This document shows positions 35,895-46,119 of a DNA stretch of 64,000 nucleotides, piece after piece. Below the pieces are notes generated by a model, which worked only from the letters and a program-made list of their open reading frames with translations, did no database searches and was not told where the DNA came from. This DNA is from Lishizhenia tianjinensis (GTDB lineage: Bacteria; Bacteroidota; Bacteroidia; Flavobacteriales_D; Crocinitomicaceae). The stretch covers positions 1 to 64,000 of the forward strand of contig CALQIX020000013.1 in the NCBI GenBank assembly GCA_943330745.2, in the 5' to 3' direction. A program made the position numbers and the translations under genes. Within the stretch, counting starts at the first letter, position 1. Each line of letters begins with the position of its first letter.

Positions 35895-37709
35895 ATGGCT
35901 TCAGTAGCTCACGAAGAAGATTTGCATGGACATGGTCATCACAATCATGATCATCATGAGGAGGGTTTTGTTTCTAAATATATTTTTAGTCATGACCATA
36001 AAATGATTGGCAAGCAGTTTCTTATAACTGCCGTTTTTATGGGGATAATTGCAATGTTATTGTCTATTTTGTTCAGGATACAATTGGCTTGGCCAGGTGA
36101 GAGTTCTGATACCTTGTCTTTCTTTTTAGGTGAACGTTGGGCTCCAGGTGGTGTTTTAAAGGAAGATATGTACCTTGGTTTGGTTACCATACACGGAACC
36201 ATAATGGTTTTTTTCCTTTTAACGGGTGGATTATCCGGAACGTTTTCTAATATACTGATTCCTTTGCAATTAGGTGCAAGAGACATGGCCTCTGGGTTTT
36301 TAAATATGCTATCCTATTGGTTTTTTGCGATTTCTTCAGTGATAATGTTAATTTCCTTATTTATTGAATCTGGACCAGCAATGGCTGGTTGGACTATTTA
36401 TCCTCCATTATCAGCTTTACCTCAAGCTATTTCAGGTTCTGGTCTAGGAATGACATTGTGGTTGATTTCGATGACTATCTTCATTGCGGGTTCATTGATT
36501 GGTTCCTTAAATTATATTGTCACAGTAATCAATTTAAGAACTAAAGGTATGACCATGACAAGAATGCCTTTAACAATTTGGACCTTTTTTGTTACAGCAA
36601 TTCTTGGTGTATTATCGTTTCCAGTATTGTTATCGGCAGCGTTGTTGTTAACAATGGATAGATTGGCTGGTACAAGTTTTTATCTTTCTGATATTATAGT
36701 AGGTGGTGAAATGCTTACAAATCATGGTGGGTCACCTTTGTTATATCAACATTTATTTTGGTTTTTAGGTCATCCAGAGGTATACATCGTATTGCTTCCG
36801 GCGCTTGGGTTGTCTTCAGAAATTATCTCTACAAATTCGAGAAAACCTATTTTTGGTTATAGAGCAATGATTGGTTCTATATTAGCTATTGGATTTTTAT
36901 CATTTATTGTTTGGGGTCACCACATGTTTGTTACCGGTATGAATCCTTTTCTAGGTAGTGTTTTTGTTTTCACAACCTTGTTGATAGCTATTCCTTCAGC
37001 TGTAAAGGTCTTCAACTATTTGACAACGCTTTGGAGAGGCTCATTGGTTTTTACACCTGCTATGTTATTTGCGATTTCCCTAGTCTCAACGTTTATTACA
37101 GGTGGTGTAACCGGAATTATTCTTGCTGATTCTGCCTTAGATATTGCAATACATGATACATATTTTGTAGTTGCGCATTTTCACATTGTAATGGGAATGT
37201 CTGCGGTGTTTGGAATGTTTGCTGGTGTATATCATTGGTTTCCTAAAATGTATGGAAGAATGATGAATACTAGATTAGGTTATGCTCATTTTTGGATTAC
37301 CTTGGTTGGAGCTTATGGCGTATTTTTCCCAATGCACTTTGTTGGATTAGCAGGTGCACCAAGAAGATATTACGATTACTCTGTTTACAAGGAATTTGAT
37401 ATCAACTCTTTCGAGATGATTATGGATTTGAATGTTATAGTAACCATATTTGCAATTCTTGCAGCGTTAGGTCAAGCTTTGTTCTTATTCAATTTCTTCT
37501 ACAGTATTTATAGAGGACCTAAAGCAGTTCAAAATCCTTGGAATTCAAACACCTTAGAATGGACAACGCCTGTTGAGCATATTCATGGTAACTGGCCGGG
37601 AGAACTACCGACTGTTCACAGATGGCCATATGATTATTCAAAGCCAGGAGCTGAGACTGATTTCATTCCTCAAAATGTGCCATTGGCAGAAGGGGAAGAG
37701 GAACACTAA
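35895..37709 (+). CDS. Cytochrome c oxidase subunit I
   Basis: Catalytic heme-copper subunit, 604 aa, about 12 helices. The active-site motifs are WFLGHPEVYIVLLPALG (CuB His with the cross-linked Tyr, D/E-channel region), WGHHMFVTGM (CuB His pair) and VVAHFHIVMGM (heme ligands). The first 36 residues are exceptionally His-rich (HGHGHHNHDHHEE). It reduces oxygen to water while pumping protons, fed by ACIII. No subunit III gene follows; the operon ends at the terminator 37721-37748, so subunit III must lie elsewhere. Confidence 0.96.
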   Translation: MASVAHEEDLHGHGHHNHDHHEEGFVSKYIFSHDHKMIGKQFLITAVFMGIIAMLLSILFRIQLAWPGESSDTLSFFLGERWAPGGVLKEDMYLGLVTIHGTIMVFFLLTGGLSGTFSNILIPLQLGARDMASGFLNMLSYWFFAISSVIMLISLFIESGPAMAGWTIYPPLSALPQAISGSGLGMTLWLISMTIFIAGSLIGSLNYIVTVINLRTKGMTMTRMPLTIWTFFVTAILGVLSFPVLLSAALLLTMDRLAGTSFYLSDIIVGGEMLTNHGGSPLLYQHLFWFLGHPEVYIVLLPALGLSSEIISTNSRKPIFGYRAMIGSILAIGFLSFIVWGHHMFVTGMNPFLGSVFVFTTLLIAIPSAVKVFNYLTTLWRGSLVFTPAMLFAISLVSTFITGGVTGIILADSALDIAIHDTYFVVAHFHIVMGMSAVFGMFAGVYHWFPKMYGRMMNTRLGYAHFWITLVGAYGVFFPMHFVGLAGAPRRYYDYSVYKEFDINSFEMIMDLNVIVTIFAILAALGQALFLFNFFYSIYRGPKAVQNPWNSNTLEWTTPVEHIHGNWPGELPTVHRWPYDYSKPGAETDFIPQNVPLAEGEEEH

Positions 37710-37720
37710 AATATATTTTG

Positions 37721-37748
37721 AAAGACTGCTTAGGCAGTCTTTTTTTTT
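37721..37748 (+). terminator. Rho-independent terminator of the act-oxidase operon
   Basis: Perfect 9-bp stem AAAGACTGC / GCAGTCTTT with loop TTAG, merging into a run of Ts, 11 bp after the subunit I stop codon. It ends an approximately 12-kb eight-gene transcript. Confidence 0.92.
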
Positions 37749-37779
37749 GATAATTTAGGTCAATTAGATACTGAAATGG

Positions 37780-39459
37780 TTAATGAAAGCTTGTTTCGAG
37801 TATGTTTACATTGCCACAAACATCGGAAACAATAATTCGTATGCAATAAATCTCATGTAAAGGATTTTCAATAGTTGATTTAAGTTTCTTCGTTTTGTAG
37901 TCAAAATCAGCAGTAATCCATTCGTTGTTTATATAAACATCATATTTGGATAGTTTGGATTCGTTGTCAGCAATTGTCCAAACAAACGTTTTGGATTTAC
38001 TATTAAAACCATAGTTTGTATAGTTTAATGGAGTTATTTTTGGTTTAATGGTATCTATAATGACTTTATATGTCCCAAACTTGAGGGCTTTAGTTATCAA
38101 GTGATTTTGTTTTATATCGGTTTCGCAATAGTCGTAGTGAGAACCATTTAAATATCCAATAAAATAGTTTTTGTCTGAATGTTTTGAACTTTTCCAATCT
38201 TTAAAGGATATAATGATTGGCTTATTTATAGCTTGGTAGAGGTCACCAAAATTTATTTTTTTACCGTTATCCACAATATTCATTTTGGTTGGCTCGTATA
38301 AGCTCAAAGAATCAATTAGTAAGGAACAATTACTAAGTTGTATTTCATACTTATTATTAGGTTTCCAATAACTTGTTTCAGGAAAAAAATGTTGAGTTGT
38401 ATCCATCTGACCTGATTCAATCGTTAACCCAAATTTGATTTTATAAGCGTTTGAGAATGCGTCAATTGTTTCAATTTCTAATGGAACGCTATCACATGGA
38501 TATAATTTAATTTTGCCAGTAGAATTTGTTTCAGTTGAATTGAATTGATTCATCGAATTTTTAAATAGCTTGTGAATTTTTAACCCGTTTTTATAACCAG
38601 AATAATCTTTGTATGTGTTGATATATCTAGTTTCCTCAAAACTCACCTTGTTTAATTTGGTATGATAAAGTAGTTTATTGTTACTAGTGAGTTTATTTTC
38701 ATAAAGTCCACAAGCCCCAGTTGAATGAGGGTCATATCCTGAAATCCCAATTCCGATTGTGCCATAAAGCATTGAAAAATTGGATGGTAGTACAATAGTA
38801 TTTCCTGATGCTAGTTTCCCGTTGATAATGCTAATAGTTTTGGATTTTTTTGGTATAATAAATCCTTCATTACTTAATCCATAAACCTTCATTGAATTTA
38901 TCGTTGGTTTATAAATATCCTTGTTTCCTAACCCAAATAATAGGGGATTCAATGGAGTATCTGTCGCTGTTTCTCTAATTTCAAAATGCAAATGTGGACC
39001 TGTTGAACTTCCTGTGTTTCCTGAAAGAGCAAAAACTTGGCCTCTCTGAAGAGGAACGGCATTTGAATCTAGATAAAGTTCAATTTCATTATTTTGTTGA
39101 TTTATCCGGGCTGCATTTACCACAGAATCCAATTTTCCAAGGAATTTTGAACAATGGGCATATACACTAGTTAATCCATCTGAATGATTTATATATACAA
39201 CTTTGCCATATCCATAAGGGGTGACACGTACCCGCGAAACATAGCCATCTGCGATTGAATGTAGGTTTAATCCCTCAACCCCGTTTGTTCGATAATCTAT
39301 TCCCATGTGAAAATGATTTGGTCTTAAATCACCAAAATAGGCTCCTATGCTAATAGGAATTGATAATGGATTATGAAAATTATAATCTTGCGTTAATCCA
39401 AAAAATGAGAACATCCAAAAAATGAGAGGCAAGATAATTTTTAGAGGGAATAATTTCAT
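37780..39459 (-). CDS. M23-family metallopeptidase (large)
   Basis: Exported peptidoglycan endopeptidase, 559 aa from the ATG at 39459 (a TTG six bases upstream is also open). The signal peptide ends near FFGLTQ. The LytM/M23 domain covers about 30-180, with zinc ligands in HMGIDYR and GPHLHFEIR. A conserved ALSGNTGSS loop and an inserted stretch between the two motifs are present. The C-terminal 370 residues are beta-rich and unassigned. It probably cleaves cross-links in the periplasm. Its only -7 element ends three bases before the ATG (39463-39470), so the mRNA may be leaderless. Confidence 0.88.
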   Translation of the reverse strand: MKLFPLKIILPLIFWMFSFFGLTQDYNFHNPLSIPISIGAYFGDLRPNHFHMGIDYRTNGVEGLNLHSIADGYVSRVRVTPYGYGKVVYINHSDGLTSVYAHCSKFLGKLDSVVNAARINQQNNEIELYLDSNAVPLQRGQVFALSGNTGSSTGPHLHFEIRETATDTPLNPLLFGLGNKDIYKPTINSMKVYGLSNEGFIIPKKSKTISIINGKLASGNTIVLPSNFSMLYGTIGIGISGYDPHSTGACGLYENKLTSNNKLLYHTKLNKVSFEETRYINTYKDYSGYKNGLKIHKLFKNSMNQFNSTETNSTGKIKLYPCDSVPLEIETIDAFSNAYKIKFGLTIESGQMDTTQHFFPETSYWKPNNKYEIQLSNCSLLIDSLSLYEPTKMNIVDNGKKINFGDLYQAINKPIIISFKDWKSSKHSDKNYFIGYLNGSHYDYCETDIKQNHLITKALKFGTYKVIIDTIKPKITPLNYTNYGFNSKSKTFVWTIADNESKLSKYDVYINNEWITADFDYKTKKLKSTIENPLHEIYCIRIIVSDVCGNVNILETSFH

Positions 39460-39462
39460 ATT

Positions 39463-39470
39463 CAAAATTA
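39463..39470 (-). promoter_or_regulatory. -7 element abutting the M23 start codon
   Basis: Minus-strand TAATTTTG, exact TAnnTTTG match, followed by AAT and then the ATG at 39459. Transcription from it would start at or within a few bases of the start codon. The -33 element is not convincing. Confidence 0.45.
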
Positions 39471-39620
39471 ATTTGTTTCGTCTTTTAAAAGAGACGTGTA
39501 TTCACAAGTTTAGCACATTTAAGTGTGTAAAACTAACATTAGACAGAGATTGAAAAGGTTGATTTCTTCTTGAAATAAAAAATATTAGCGCGAAAAGTTC
39601 TTTCATGTTGGCCGGAATGC

Positions 39621-39628
39621 TAACTTTG
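39621..39628 (+). promoter_or_regulatory. -7 element of the coiled-coil/zapA/rny operon
   Basis: TAACTTTG matches TAnnTTTG, 15 bases before the ATG at 39644. Its position inside the longer reading frame that opens at 39605 argues that translation starts at 39644, not 39605. Confidence 0.55.
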
Positions 39629-39643
39629 TACAAAGCCATTTTT

Positions 39644-39955
39644 ATGACTGAGAGAATTCAAATAAGTATAGAAAGTATTAAAGCTAAAATTGCGACCCTT
39701 TTACAAGGGTTAACAGATTTGAAAATTGAAAATACAACTATGTCTAATGAAATTCAATCATTGAAGAATGAATTGCACATGAAGGTTCAAACCGAACAAA
39801 ATTTGCAATCAGTGATTGATAACTTAAATCAAGAAATAGAGTTGGCTAAAAAACAAGTTATCGAGCTTTCTCAAAAACCAGTTGGTCGTACGGAGGATGA
39901 AATTGATGAATTGGTAAAAGAAATAGATTACTGTATTGAACAACTTAAAAAATAG
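39644..39955 (+). CDS. Coiled-coil protein upstream of ZapA (possibly ZapB-like)
   Basis: 103 aa from ATG 39644, the start favoured because a promoter element (39621-39628) lies inside the upstream in-frame extension. It is almost entirely one coiled coil (about residues 5-75) with heptad Leu/Ile, Lys and Glu. It ends with a short conserved-looking IDELVKEIDYCIEQL tail. Three bases separate it from zapA. A short coiled-coil protein next to ZapA suggests a division-ring role like ZapB of enterics, but no homology to ZapB can be claimed from sequence alone. Confidence 0.82.
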   Translation: MTERIQISIESIKAKIATLLQGLTDLKIENTTMSNEIQSLKNELHMKVQTEQNLQSVIDNLNQEIELAKKQVIELSQKPVGRTEDEIDELVKEIDYCIEQLKK

Positions 39956-39958
39956 TTC

Positions 39959-40243
39959 ATGGAGAAATTGTCATTAAATGTTGTTATTGGAGGAAGAACC
40001 TATCCATTGAAAGTAAATGTGGGTGAAGAGGTTCAAATTCAAAAAGCGGCTGAGGATATCAATCGTGCAATTCAATTATTACAAGAGAATTATGCGGTGA
40101 AAGATATGCAAGATTTATTGGCGATGTCTTCGTTGCAATTGCTTTCAAAAGCATCGAATCGAATGAATAATAAGACAGATGAACCTGATTATTCTGATAT
40201 TGAAAATGCTTTATCTGATATTGAAAGTAAGCTTAATCTTTAA
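39959..40243 (+). CDS. zapA: Cell division protein ZapA
   Basis: 94-aa ZapA-family protein that binds and bundles FtsZ at the division ring. The N-terminal VVIGGRTYPLKVNVGEEVQIQKAAEDINRAI is the family core (cited as landmark), then a helical C-terminus with LLAMSSLQLL. It follows the coiled-coil gene by 3 bp and precedes rny by 54 bp. Confidence 0.9.
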   Translation: MEKLSLNVVIGGRTYPLKVNVGEEVQIQKAAEDINRAIQLLQENYAVKDMQDLLAMSSLQLLSKASNRMNNKTDEPDYSDIENALSDIESKLNL

Positions 40244-40297
40244 ATTACCGATTCTCCGATAGCTTTTTTTGTACTAGTTTAAAACAAATTAAGTGTT

Positions 40298-41830
40298 ATG
40301 GAAATTGTAATTGGGCTGTTAATCGGTCTTGTAGGAGGAGGAGGAGTTGTTGCTATTGTTCAACAAACGATGCTAAAAGCAAAGCGTGAAAAAATGATTA
40401 AGGATGCTGAGTCCGAAGGAGAGAATATAAAAAAAGATAAAATTCTTCAAGCCAAAGAGAACTTCTTGCGATTAAAAGAGGAGCATGAAACAACAATCAA
40501 GGAAAAGGAACGTAGAATACAATCTGGAGAAGACCGTATAAGAAACAAGGAAAAATCGGTAAATCAAAAAATGGAAGATTTTGGTCGAAAAGAAAAAGAC
40601 CTTGAGAAAAAACAATTAGAACTTGATACAAAAATTCAAGCGTTGGAAGTTAAAAGCCAAGAATTGGATAAAATGCAACAAAAACGTGTTGCTGAATTGT
40701 CTAAAATAAGTGGTTTGCCAGCTGAGGAAGCAAAAACTATGTTAGTAGAGGCATTGAAAGATGAAGCACGAACAAATGCTTTGGTGCATATTAAAGAAAT
40801 TGTTGAAGAATCAAAATTAAACGCTAATCGAGAAGCACGTAAGATTGTGATCCAGTCAATTCAACGTGTCGCAACTGAACAAGCAATCGAAAATGCAGTT
40901 TCTGTTTTCAATATTGAATCAGATGAAATTAAAGGTAGGATTATTGGCCGTGAGGGAAGAAATATTAGAGCGCTTGAGGCTGCAACCGGTGTGGAAATAG
41001 TTGTTGATGATACCCCGGAAGCAATAATTCTTTCTTGTTTCGACCCTGTTAGAAGAGAAATTGCCCGTTTGGCATTGCATCAATTGGTTTCAGATGGCAG
41101 AATTCATCCTGCTCGAATAGAAGAAGTAGTAGCCAAAACGCGCAAACAATTAGAAGAAGAAATCGCAGAAACAGGTAGAAGGACATGCATCGACCTTGGG
41201 ATTCATGGTTTGCATCCGGAATTGACGAGAATGGTAGGTCGCATGAAGTACCGCTCTTCTTATGGTCAAAACTTATTACAACACTCAAGAGAAGTAGCTA
41301 ACTTATGTGCTATTATGGCTGCGGAACTTGGATTGAATGTTAAAATCGCGAAAAGAGCAGGCTTGTTACACGATATTGGTAAAGTTCCTGATGAAGAACC
41401 GGAACTGCCTCATGCTATACTTGGTATGAAAATCGCTGAAAAATATGGTGAGAAAGCAGAAGTTTTAAATGCAATTGGAGCGCACCACGATGAAATAGAA
41501 ATGACTTCCTTGATTTCTCCAATTGTTCAAGTTTGTGATGCAGTTTCTGGAGCACGTCCTGGCGCAAGACGAGAGATTGTTGACGCTTATATAAAACGAA
41601 TTAAGGATTTGGAGGCATTGGCTTTGTCCTATGATGGAGTTTCTAGTGCATTCGCCATTCAAGCGGGAAGAGAATTACGTATAATGGTAGAAGCAGAGAA
41701 AGTCACAGATGCAAAGGCAGATGAATTGTCTTTTACTATCTCCCATCGAATTCAAACTGAAATGACGTATCCAGGCCAAGTAAAAGTTACTGTAATCCGT
41801 GAGAAACGTTCCGTTAATTACGCAAAATAA
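40298..41830 (+). CDS. rny: Ribonuclease Y
   Basis: Membrane-anchored endoribonuclease initiating mRNA decay; 510 aa, normal length. An N-terminal helix ([20 protein letters not shown]) is followed by a long coiled coil (about 28-190). A KH domain with [15 protein letters not shown] at about 212-226 comes next, and then an HD domain whose metal-binding pair is in [13 protein letters not shown]. Together with RNase R at 23.1-25.2 kb, two main RNA-decay enzymes are in this window. It is the last gene of the zapA unit. Confidence 0.96.
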   Translation: MEIVIGLLIGLVGGGGVVAIVQQTMLKAKREKMIKDAESEGENIKKDKILQAKENFLRLKEEHETTIKEKERRIQSGEDRIRNKEKSVNQKMEDFGRKEKDLEKKQLELDTKIQALEVKSQELDKMQQKRVAELSKISGLPAEEAKTMLVEALKDEARTNALVHIKEIVEESKLNANREARKIVIQSIQRVATEQAIENAVSVFNIESDEIKGRIIGREGRNIRALEAATGVEIVVDDTPEAIILSCFDPVRREIARLALHQLVSDGRIHPARIEEVVAKTRKQLEEEIAETGRRTCIDLGIHGLHPELTRMVGRMKYRSSYGQNLLQHSREVANLCAIMAAELGLNVKIAKRAGLLHDIGKVPDEEPELPHAILGMKIAEKYGEKAEVLNAIGAHHDEIEMTSLISPIVQVCDAVSGARPGARREIVDAYIKRIKDLEALALSYDGVSSAFAIQAGRELRIMVEAEKVTDAKADELSFTISHRIQTEMTYPGQVKVTVIREKRSVNYAK

Positions 41831-41904
41831 GTTTATAATAGATTAAACCATTGGTAAAACAATTTGACTAATGGTATGTTAGATAATTGTTTTATTCTAG
41901 TTGC

Positions 41905-42915
41905 ATGATTCAAACTGATATTATTATTATTGGAGCAGGTCCAGTTGGCTTGTTCACTGTTTTTGAAGCAGGTCTTTTAAAATTGACTTGTCATTTAATA
42001 GACTCTCTTCCACAACCAGGTGGACAATGTTCGGAAATTTATCCTAAAAAACCTATTTATGATATTCCCGGATTTCCGAGTATTTTGGCAGGTGAGTTGA
42101 TTGACAATTTGATGAAACAAGCAGCTCCATTTAAACCAGGTTTCACACTTGGAGAGGCAGCACAAACAATTGAAAAAACTTCTGATGGAAAGTTTATTGT
42201 AACAACTGTAAAAGGCACAAAACATGAAGCTCCAATTGTTATGATAGCTGGAGGACTAGGTGTTTTTGAACCAAGAAAACCACCTATCGAAGGACTTGAA
42301 AGTTATGAAGATAAAGGAGTAGAGTATATTATTAAGGACCCTAACTTTTATCAAGGAAAGCGTTGTGTGATTGCTGGAGGAGGAGATTCAGCGTTGGACT
42401 GGTCGATTTATTTGGCTGAAAATAAAATTGCATCTGAGGTGATATTGGTTCACCGCAGTAGTTCTTTTAGAGGCCATTTGGATTCAGTTCAAAAAGTGAT
42501 TGATATGGCTGGAAAAGGGGAGATCAATTTAATTACAGAAGCAGAAGTTACAGGAATTTATGGAAATGGTAAACTGGAAAAAGTTCAAATTACGCATCAA
42601 ACCAATGGATTAATGGAAATTGACGCGGATCATTTGATTCCGCTTTTTGGTCTTAAACCGAGTTTAGGCCCAATAGCAGATTGGGGTTTAGAAATTGAGA
42701 AGAGCGCTATCAAAGTTAATACCTTAGATTATTCTACTAATATTCCGGGAATTTATGCTATTGGAGATGTAAATACGTATGAGAATAAGTTGAAGTTAAT
42801 TCTCTGTGGTTTTCATGAAGGAACTTTGGCGGTTCAATCCGCATTTGCCCGAATCCATCCAGAGAAAAAGAACGTACTAAAATATACGACAGTTAACGGG
42901 GTTCAGGGTTTCTAA
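41905..42915 (+). CDS. Ferredoxin-NADP reductase-like flavoprotein (thioredoxin-reductase fold)
   Basis: 336 aa from ATG 41905; an upstream in-frame TTG at 41887 is less likely. FAD motif IIGAGPVGLFTVFEAG, then an NADP-binding motif CVIAGGGDSALDWSIYL, and the C-terminal FAD loop GIYAIGDVNTYENK. There is no CxxC redox pair, which separates it from thioredoxin reductase and places it with the YumC-type ferredoxin/flavodoxin-NADP+ reductases. It probably moves electrons between NADPH and ferredoxin in the cytoplasm. It is followed after 2 bp by rdgB. Confidence 0.88.
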   Translation: MIQTDIIIIGAGPVGLFTVFEAGLLKLTCHLIDSLPQPGGQCSEIYPKKPIYDIPGFPSILAGELIDNLMKQAAPFKPGFTLGEAAQTIEKTSDGKFIVTTVKGTKHEAPIVMIAGGLGVFEPRKPPIEGLESYEDKGVEYIIKDPNFYQGKRCVIAGGGDSALDWSIYLAENKIASEVILVHRSSSFRGHLDSVQKVIDMAGKGEINLITEAEVTGIYGNGKLEKVQITHQTNGLMEIDADHLIPLFGLKPSLGPIADWGLEIEKSAIKVNTLDYSTNIPGIYAIGDVNTYENKLKLILCGFHEGTLAVQSAFARIHPEKKNVLKYTTVNGVQGF

Positions 42916-42917
42916 TT

Positions 42918-43493
42918 ATGAAACTTGTTTTTGCTACACACAATTCGAATAAAGTTAAAGAAATAGCCTCTTTGCTCCCTGATAATTTTCAATTATTATC
43001 CTTGACAGATATTCAGTTTGACGAAGAAATCGCTGAAACTGCGGATACGCTCGAAGGAAACTCACAATTGAAAGCACAGACAATTTACCAAAAAACGGGA
43101 GTTGCTTGTTTTGCTGATGATACAGGATTAGAAGTTGAGTCCTTGAATAATCGTCCTGGTGTGTTTTCTGCCCGTTATGCAGGCCATCATAAAAGTGATG
43201 AGGATAATATCAGTAAAGTTTTAGAGGAGATGGAAAATGAAGCAAATCGGAATGCACGTTTTCGAACCGTGATTACATTGATTATAGATGACATTGAACA
43301 TCAATTTGAAGGAATTGTACATGGAAAATTAATTTCAGAAAAAAAAGGACAATCCGGTTTTGGGTACGACCCAATTTTTGTTCCAGAAAATGAAAAAAGA
43401 ACCTTTGGGGAAATGGACTTAAATGAAAAAAACAATTTTAGTCACCGAGCGAGAGCATTTAATTCTATGATTAGCTTTTTAACCCATAGTTAA
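42918..43493 (+). CDS. rdgB: XTP/dITP pyrophosphatase (RdgB/HAM1)
   Basis: Removes non-canonical purine nucleotides (XTP, dITP) from the pool; 191 aa, cytoplasmic. The start MKLVFATHNSNKVKEI is the family signature. The catalytic CFADDTGLEVESLNNRPGVFSARYAG block follows at about 66-91, and then GFGYDPIFVPE and FGEMDLNEKNNFSHRARA. All the expected motifs are intact. It is the last plus-strand gene before a convergent P-type ATPase gene. Confidence 0.95.
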   Translation: MKLVFATHNSNKVKEIASLLPDNFQLLSLTDIQFDEEIAETADTLEGNSQLKAQTIYQKTGVACFADDTGLEVESLNNRPGVFSARYAGHHKSDEDNISKVLEEMENEANRNARFRTVITLIIDDIEHQFEGIVHGKLISEKKGQSGFGYDPIFVPENEKRTFGEMDLNEKNNFSHRARAFNSMISFLTHS

Positions 43494-43521
43494 GTTGATT
43501 TTTTTATCAGGACTTAAGCTT

Positions 43522-46008
43522 TTACTTTTTTCTAATTTTCCATTTCCTTATTTCAAGTATAATTAGGACTATCAATGCTGCAGAAAATGATCCCAATAGG
43601 TTAATCCAACCTGGAAAATCGAAACTAAAAATTAAACTTAATGCAGGAATTAATAGCAACATAAGCAATAATGAACCCGCAGAAATGAGAATAATTATGA
43701 GTGATTTATTTTTTTCCTTTATGACATCAAAAACATTTCTAGAAGTTGAAAGCGTACTGACAATTAAAAATAAATTTCCAAATATCATGGTTGAAAATGT
43801 CAACGCTCGAGTTTCCCCCACAGTGTGATTATTATAACTTGAAATAATATAAACAAAAATTATAGCTACTAGTAATAGAACACCAATTTTTGTGCTAGCA
43901 AGTATTTTTCTGAATCCAAAAAATGACTCATTTGGATTTCTAGGTAAGCGATTCATGATATTTAATTCTTCTTTTTCAGATTCAAAGGCTATAGAGCAAA
44001 CTGGATCAATAATGAGTTCCATCATTACTATGTGCAGTGGCATGAGTAAAATTGGAAAGGAGGGAACAAAAGCGGGTATTAAGGTAAGTCCAATTATTGG
44101 TGTGTGGATGGCGAGTATATAGGTCATGGCTTTTTGTAGGTTATCCATGATTTTTCGTCCCGCACGAATTGCTGCAACAATAGAACTGAAATTATCGTCC
44201 AATAAAACCATTGCAGATGCTTCACGTGCGACATCGGTTCCTTTAGCTCCCATTGCAATACCAATATCAGCTGCTTTTAATGCCGGTGCATCATTTACAC
44301 CATCGCCGGTCATGGCCACAATTTCACCATTGGCTTTCAATGCTTTTATTAATCGTAGTTTTTGATCAGGAATAATTCGGGCAAACAAATTACATTTTTT
44401 TATTTTCTCTTGTAATTCCAGATCATTCATTGTTAATAAGTCTGACCCGGTAATTACTGGTTCGTTTACAATTAGTCCAGCTTGTTCAGCAATGCTTCTT
44501 GCCGTTGTAGGAAAATCTCCAGTGATCATGATCACTTTAATTCCAGCTCCCTCACATTCCTTTAGCGCTTTAGGCACTTCAGGTCGTATTGGATCTTCAA
44601 ATCCAAGTAAGCCAATAAATCCAAATTCAAATCCATTTTGTTTTTCTGGTAAACTTAGTTTATTCTCATAGGTAGTATTTGCTACACCTAAAACGCGTTG
44701 TCCTTTATGTCCTAATTGATCGACAAGAGCTAACAAACGCTTAGCTTCGATTGATGATAGGTTGCATAACTTGAAGATTGTTTCAGGCGCTCCTTTGCAA
44801 CAAACTTGATATTTTTCATTCGTTAGTTTTAGTACATGCGTCATTGCCGTTATATCATTTGATAACGCATATTCTTTTACGGTTTCTTGTGCTACTAATT
44901 CAATAGTATTAATTGAACTATAACTCAGGTGAATCGCTTTTTCCATCGGGTCAATAGTTTGATTGTGAGAAGCATAAAATGCTGTTTGAAGTATCGGATG
45001 AATTAATTCTTTATTCTCTTCAAATTGATTTTTTGTAAGTAAATGAGATGAAGTGTAAATCGAAACTACCTCCATTTTGTTTTGTGTAATCGTTCCCGTT
45101 TTATCCGAACATAAAACAGTTGCCGAACCTAGTGTTTCAATGGCAGAAGATTTTCTTGTAAGCAAATTTTTACTCGAAAGTCTCCACGCTCCGATTGATA
45201 GAAAAACCGAGAGAACAACAGGGAATTCCTCAGGAAGCATGGCCATAGCTGTTGCAAGACCATTTAGAAGAGATTGTACAAGATCCCCTCTTGTAATAAA
45301 AAAAGCTATAATTACTAAAGAGCTTAATATACTTCCAACATAAAATAATTTCTTGATTAGTAATTTGATTTCAATTTGAAGTTTCGTTTGTTTAATTTCT
45401 ATTGATTGTAGTGACTTCCCGATTTTTCCAAAAGCTGTATTTAATCCGGTAAACGTAACCTTAATCATGGCTCGGCCTTGCACAACAAGCGTCCCGCTAA
45501 ATACGTGTATCGAAATTGAAGACAGCGTTTTACTTACGGGCAAAGATTCTCCGGTAAGAATGGATTCATCAATGCATAAATTAGATGCTGCAATAAGTAT
45601 TCCGTCGGCTGGTATGCGATCTCCTTCATGAATGATTACAATATCATCAGGAACAATTTCTCTTCCCGGTATCCGCTTTTCCATTCCATTTCGCATTACT
45701 AGCGCACGAGGAGAAGAAAGTTTTTTTAACGATTCAAGTGCTTTTTCTGTTTTTCGATTCTGATAAAAAGTAATAAAAATGATTACAAAAACCCAACTTA
45801 GTAAAATGATTCCTTCCGCCCATTCCGCTAACAAAAAGTAAAGTGAACCACAACCTAATAACAAAAGAAACATGGGCTCTTTGATTACTTCAAACCCCAA
45901 TTGAAAGAAATTCCGAGTTGAAGAAATATTTAGTTCATTGTATCCGTTCGATTGGATGCGTTGTTCAACTTCCGCGGAGGAAAGTCCATTTTCTTTTGAA
46001 TGATCCAT
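43522..46008 (-). CDS. P-type cation-transporting ATPase (type II, Ca2+-ATPase-like)
   Basis: 828-aa inner-membrane ATPase. An N-terminal cation-ATPase domain (GLSSAEVEQRIQSNGYNEL) leads to membrane helices 1-2 and the actuator loop with ILTGESLPVSK. The PEEFPVVLSVF helix-4 ion-site motif, the phosphorylation site CSDKTGTITQN, the nucleotide domain CKGAPETIF and the hinge MTGDGVNDAPALKAADIGIAMG follow. About ten helices in total, ending in a basic RKWKIRKK tail. It resembles Ca2+/Mn2+ or Na+-type ATPases; the cation is not certain. It runs convergent to rdgB. Confidence 0.92.
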   Translation of the reverse strand: MDHSKENGLSSAEVEQRIQSNGYNELNISSTRNFFQLGFEVIKEPMFLLLLGCGSLYFLLAEWAEGIILLSWVFVIIFITFYQNRKTEKALESLKKLSSPRALVMRNGMEKRIPGREIVPDDIVIIHEGDRIPADGILIAASNLCIDESILTGESLPVSKTLSSISIHVFSGTLVVQGRAMIKVTFTGLNTAFGKIGKSLQSIEIKQTKLQIEIKLLIKKLFYVGSILSSLVIIAFFITRGDLVQSLLNGLATAMAMLPEEFPVVLSVFLSIGAWRLSSKNLLTRKSSAIETLGSATVLCSDKTGTITQNKMEVVSIYTSSHLLTKNQFEENKELIHPILQTAFYASHNQTIDPMEKAIHLSYSSINTIELVAQETVKEYALSNDITAMTHVLKLTNEKYQVCCKGAPETIFKLCNLSSIEAKRLLALVDQLGHKGQRVLGVANTTYENKLSLPEKQNGFEFGFIGLLGFEDPIRPEVPKALKECEGAGIKVIMITGDFPTTARSIAEQAGLIVNEPVITGSDLLTMNDLELQEKIKKCNLFARIIPDQKLRLIKALKANGEIVAMTGDGVNDAPALKAADIGIAMGAKGTDVAREASAMVLLDDNFSSIVAAIRAGRKIMDNLQKAMTYILAIHTPIIGLTLIPAFVPSFPILLMPLHIVMMELIIDPVCSIAFESEKEELNIMNRLPRNPNESFFGFRKILASTKIGVLLLVAIIFVYIISSYNNHTVGETRALTFSTMIFGNLFLIVSTLSTSRNVFDVIKEKNKSLIIILISAGSLLLMLLLIPALSLIFSFDFPGWINLLGSFSAALIVLIILEIRKWKIRKK

Positions 46009-46119
46009 GAATGGTTTCTTTGTAAATAAGTTTTACAAAGTTCATAGGAATCTGTTTGAAAAAATTACAGAATTTTGATGAACACTATTAAGTATTTAAC
46101 CAGTTGCTAAATCCCCCAT

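Noticed and set aside
39605-39643. Upstream start for the coiled-coil protein before zapA
   Set aside because: The -7 element TAACTTTG at 39621-39628 lies inside this extension, so transcription would begin after it.
40244-40297. Possible 6S RNA site after zapA, as in enterics
   Set aside because: Only 54 bp separate zapA from rny; too short for 6S RNA and no fitting structure.
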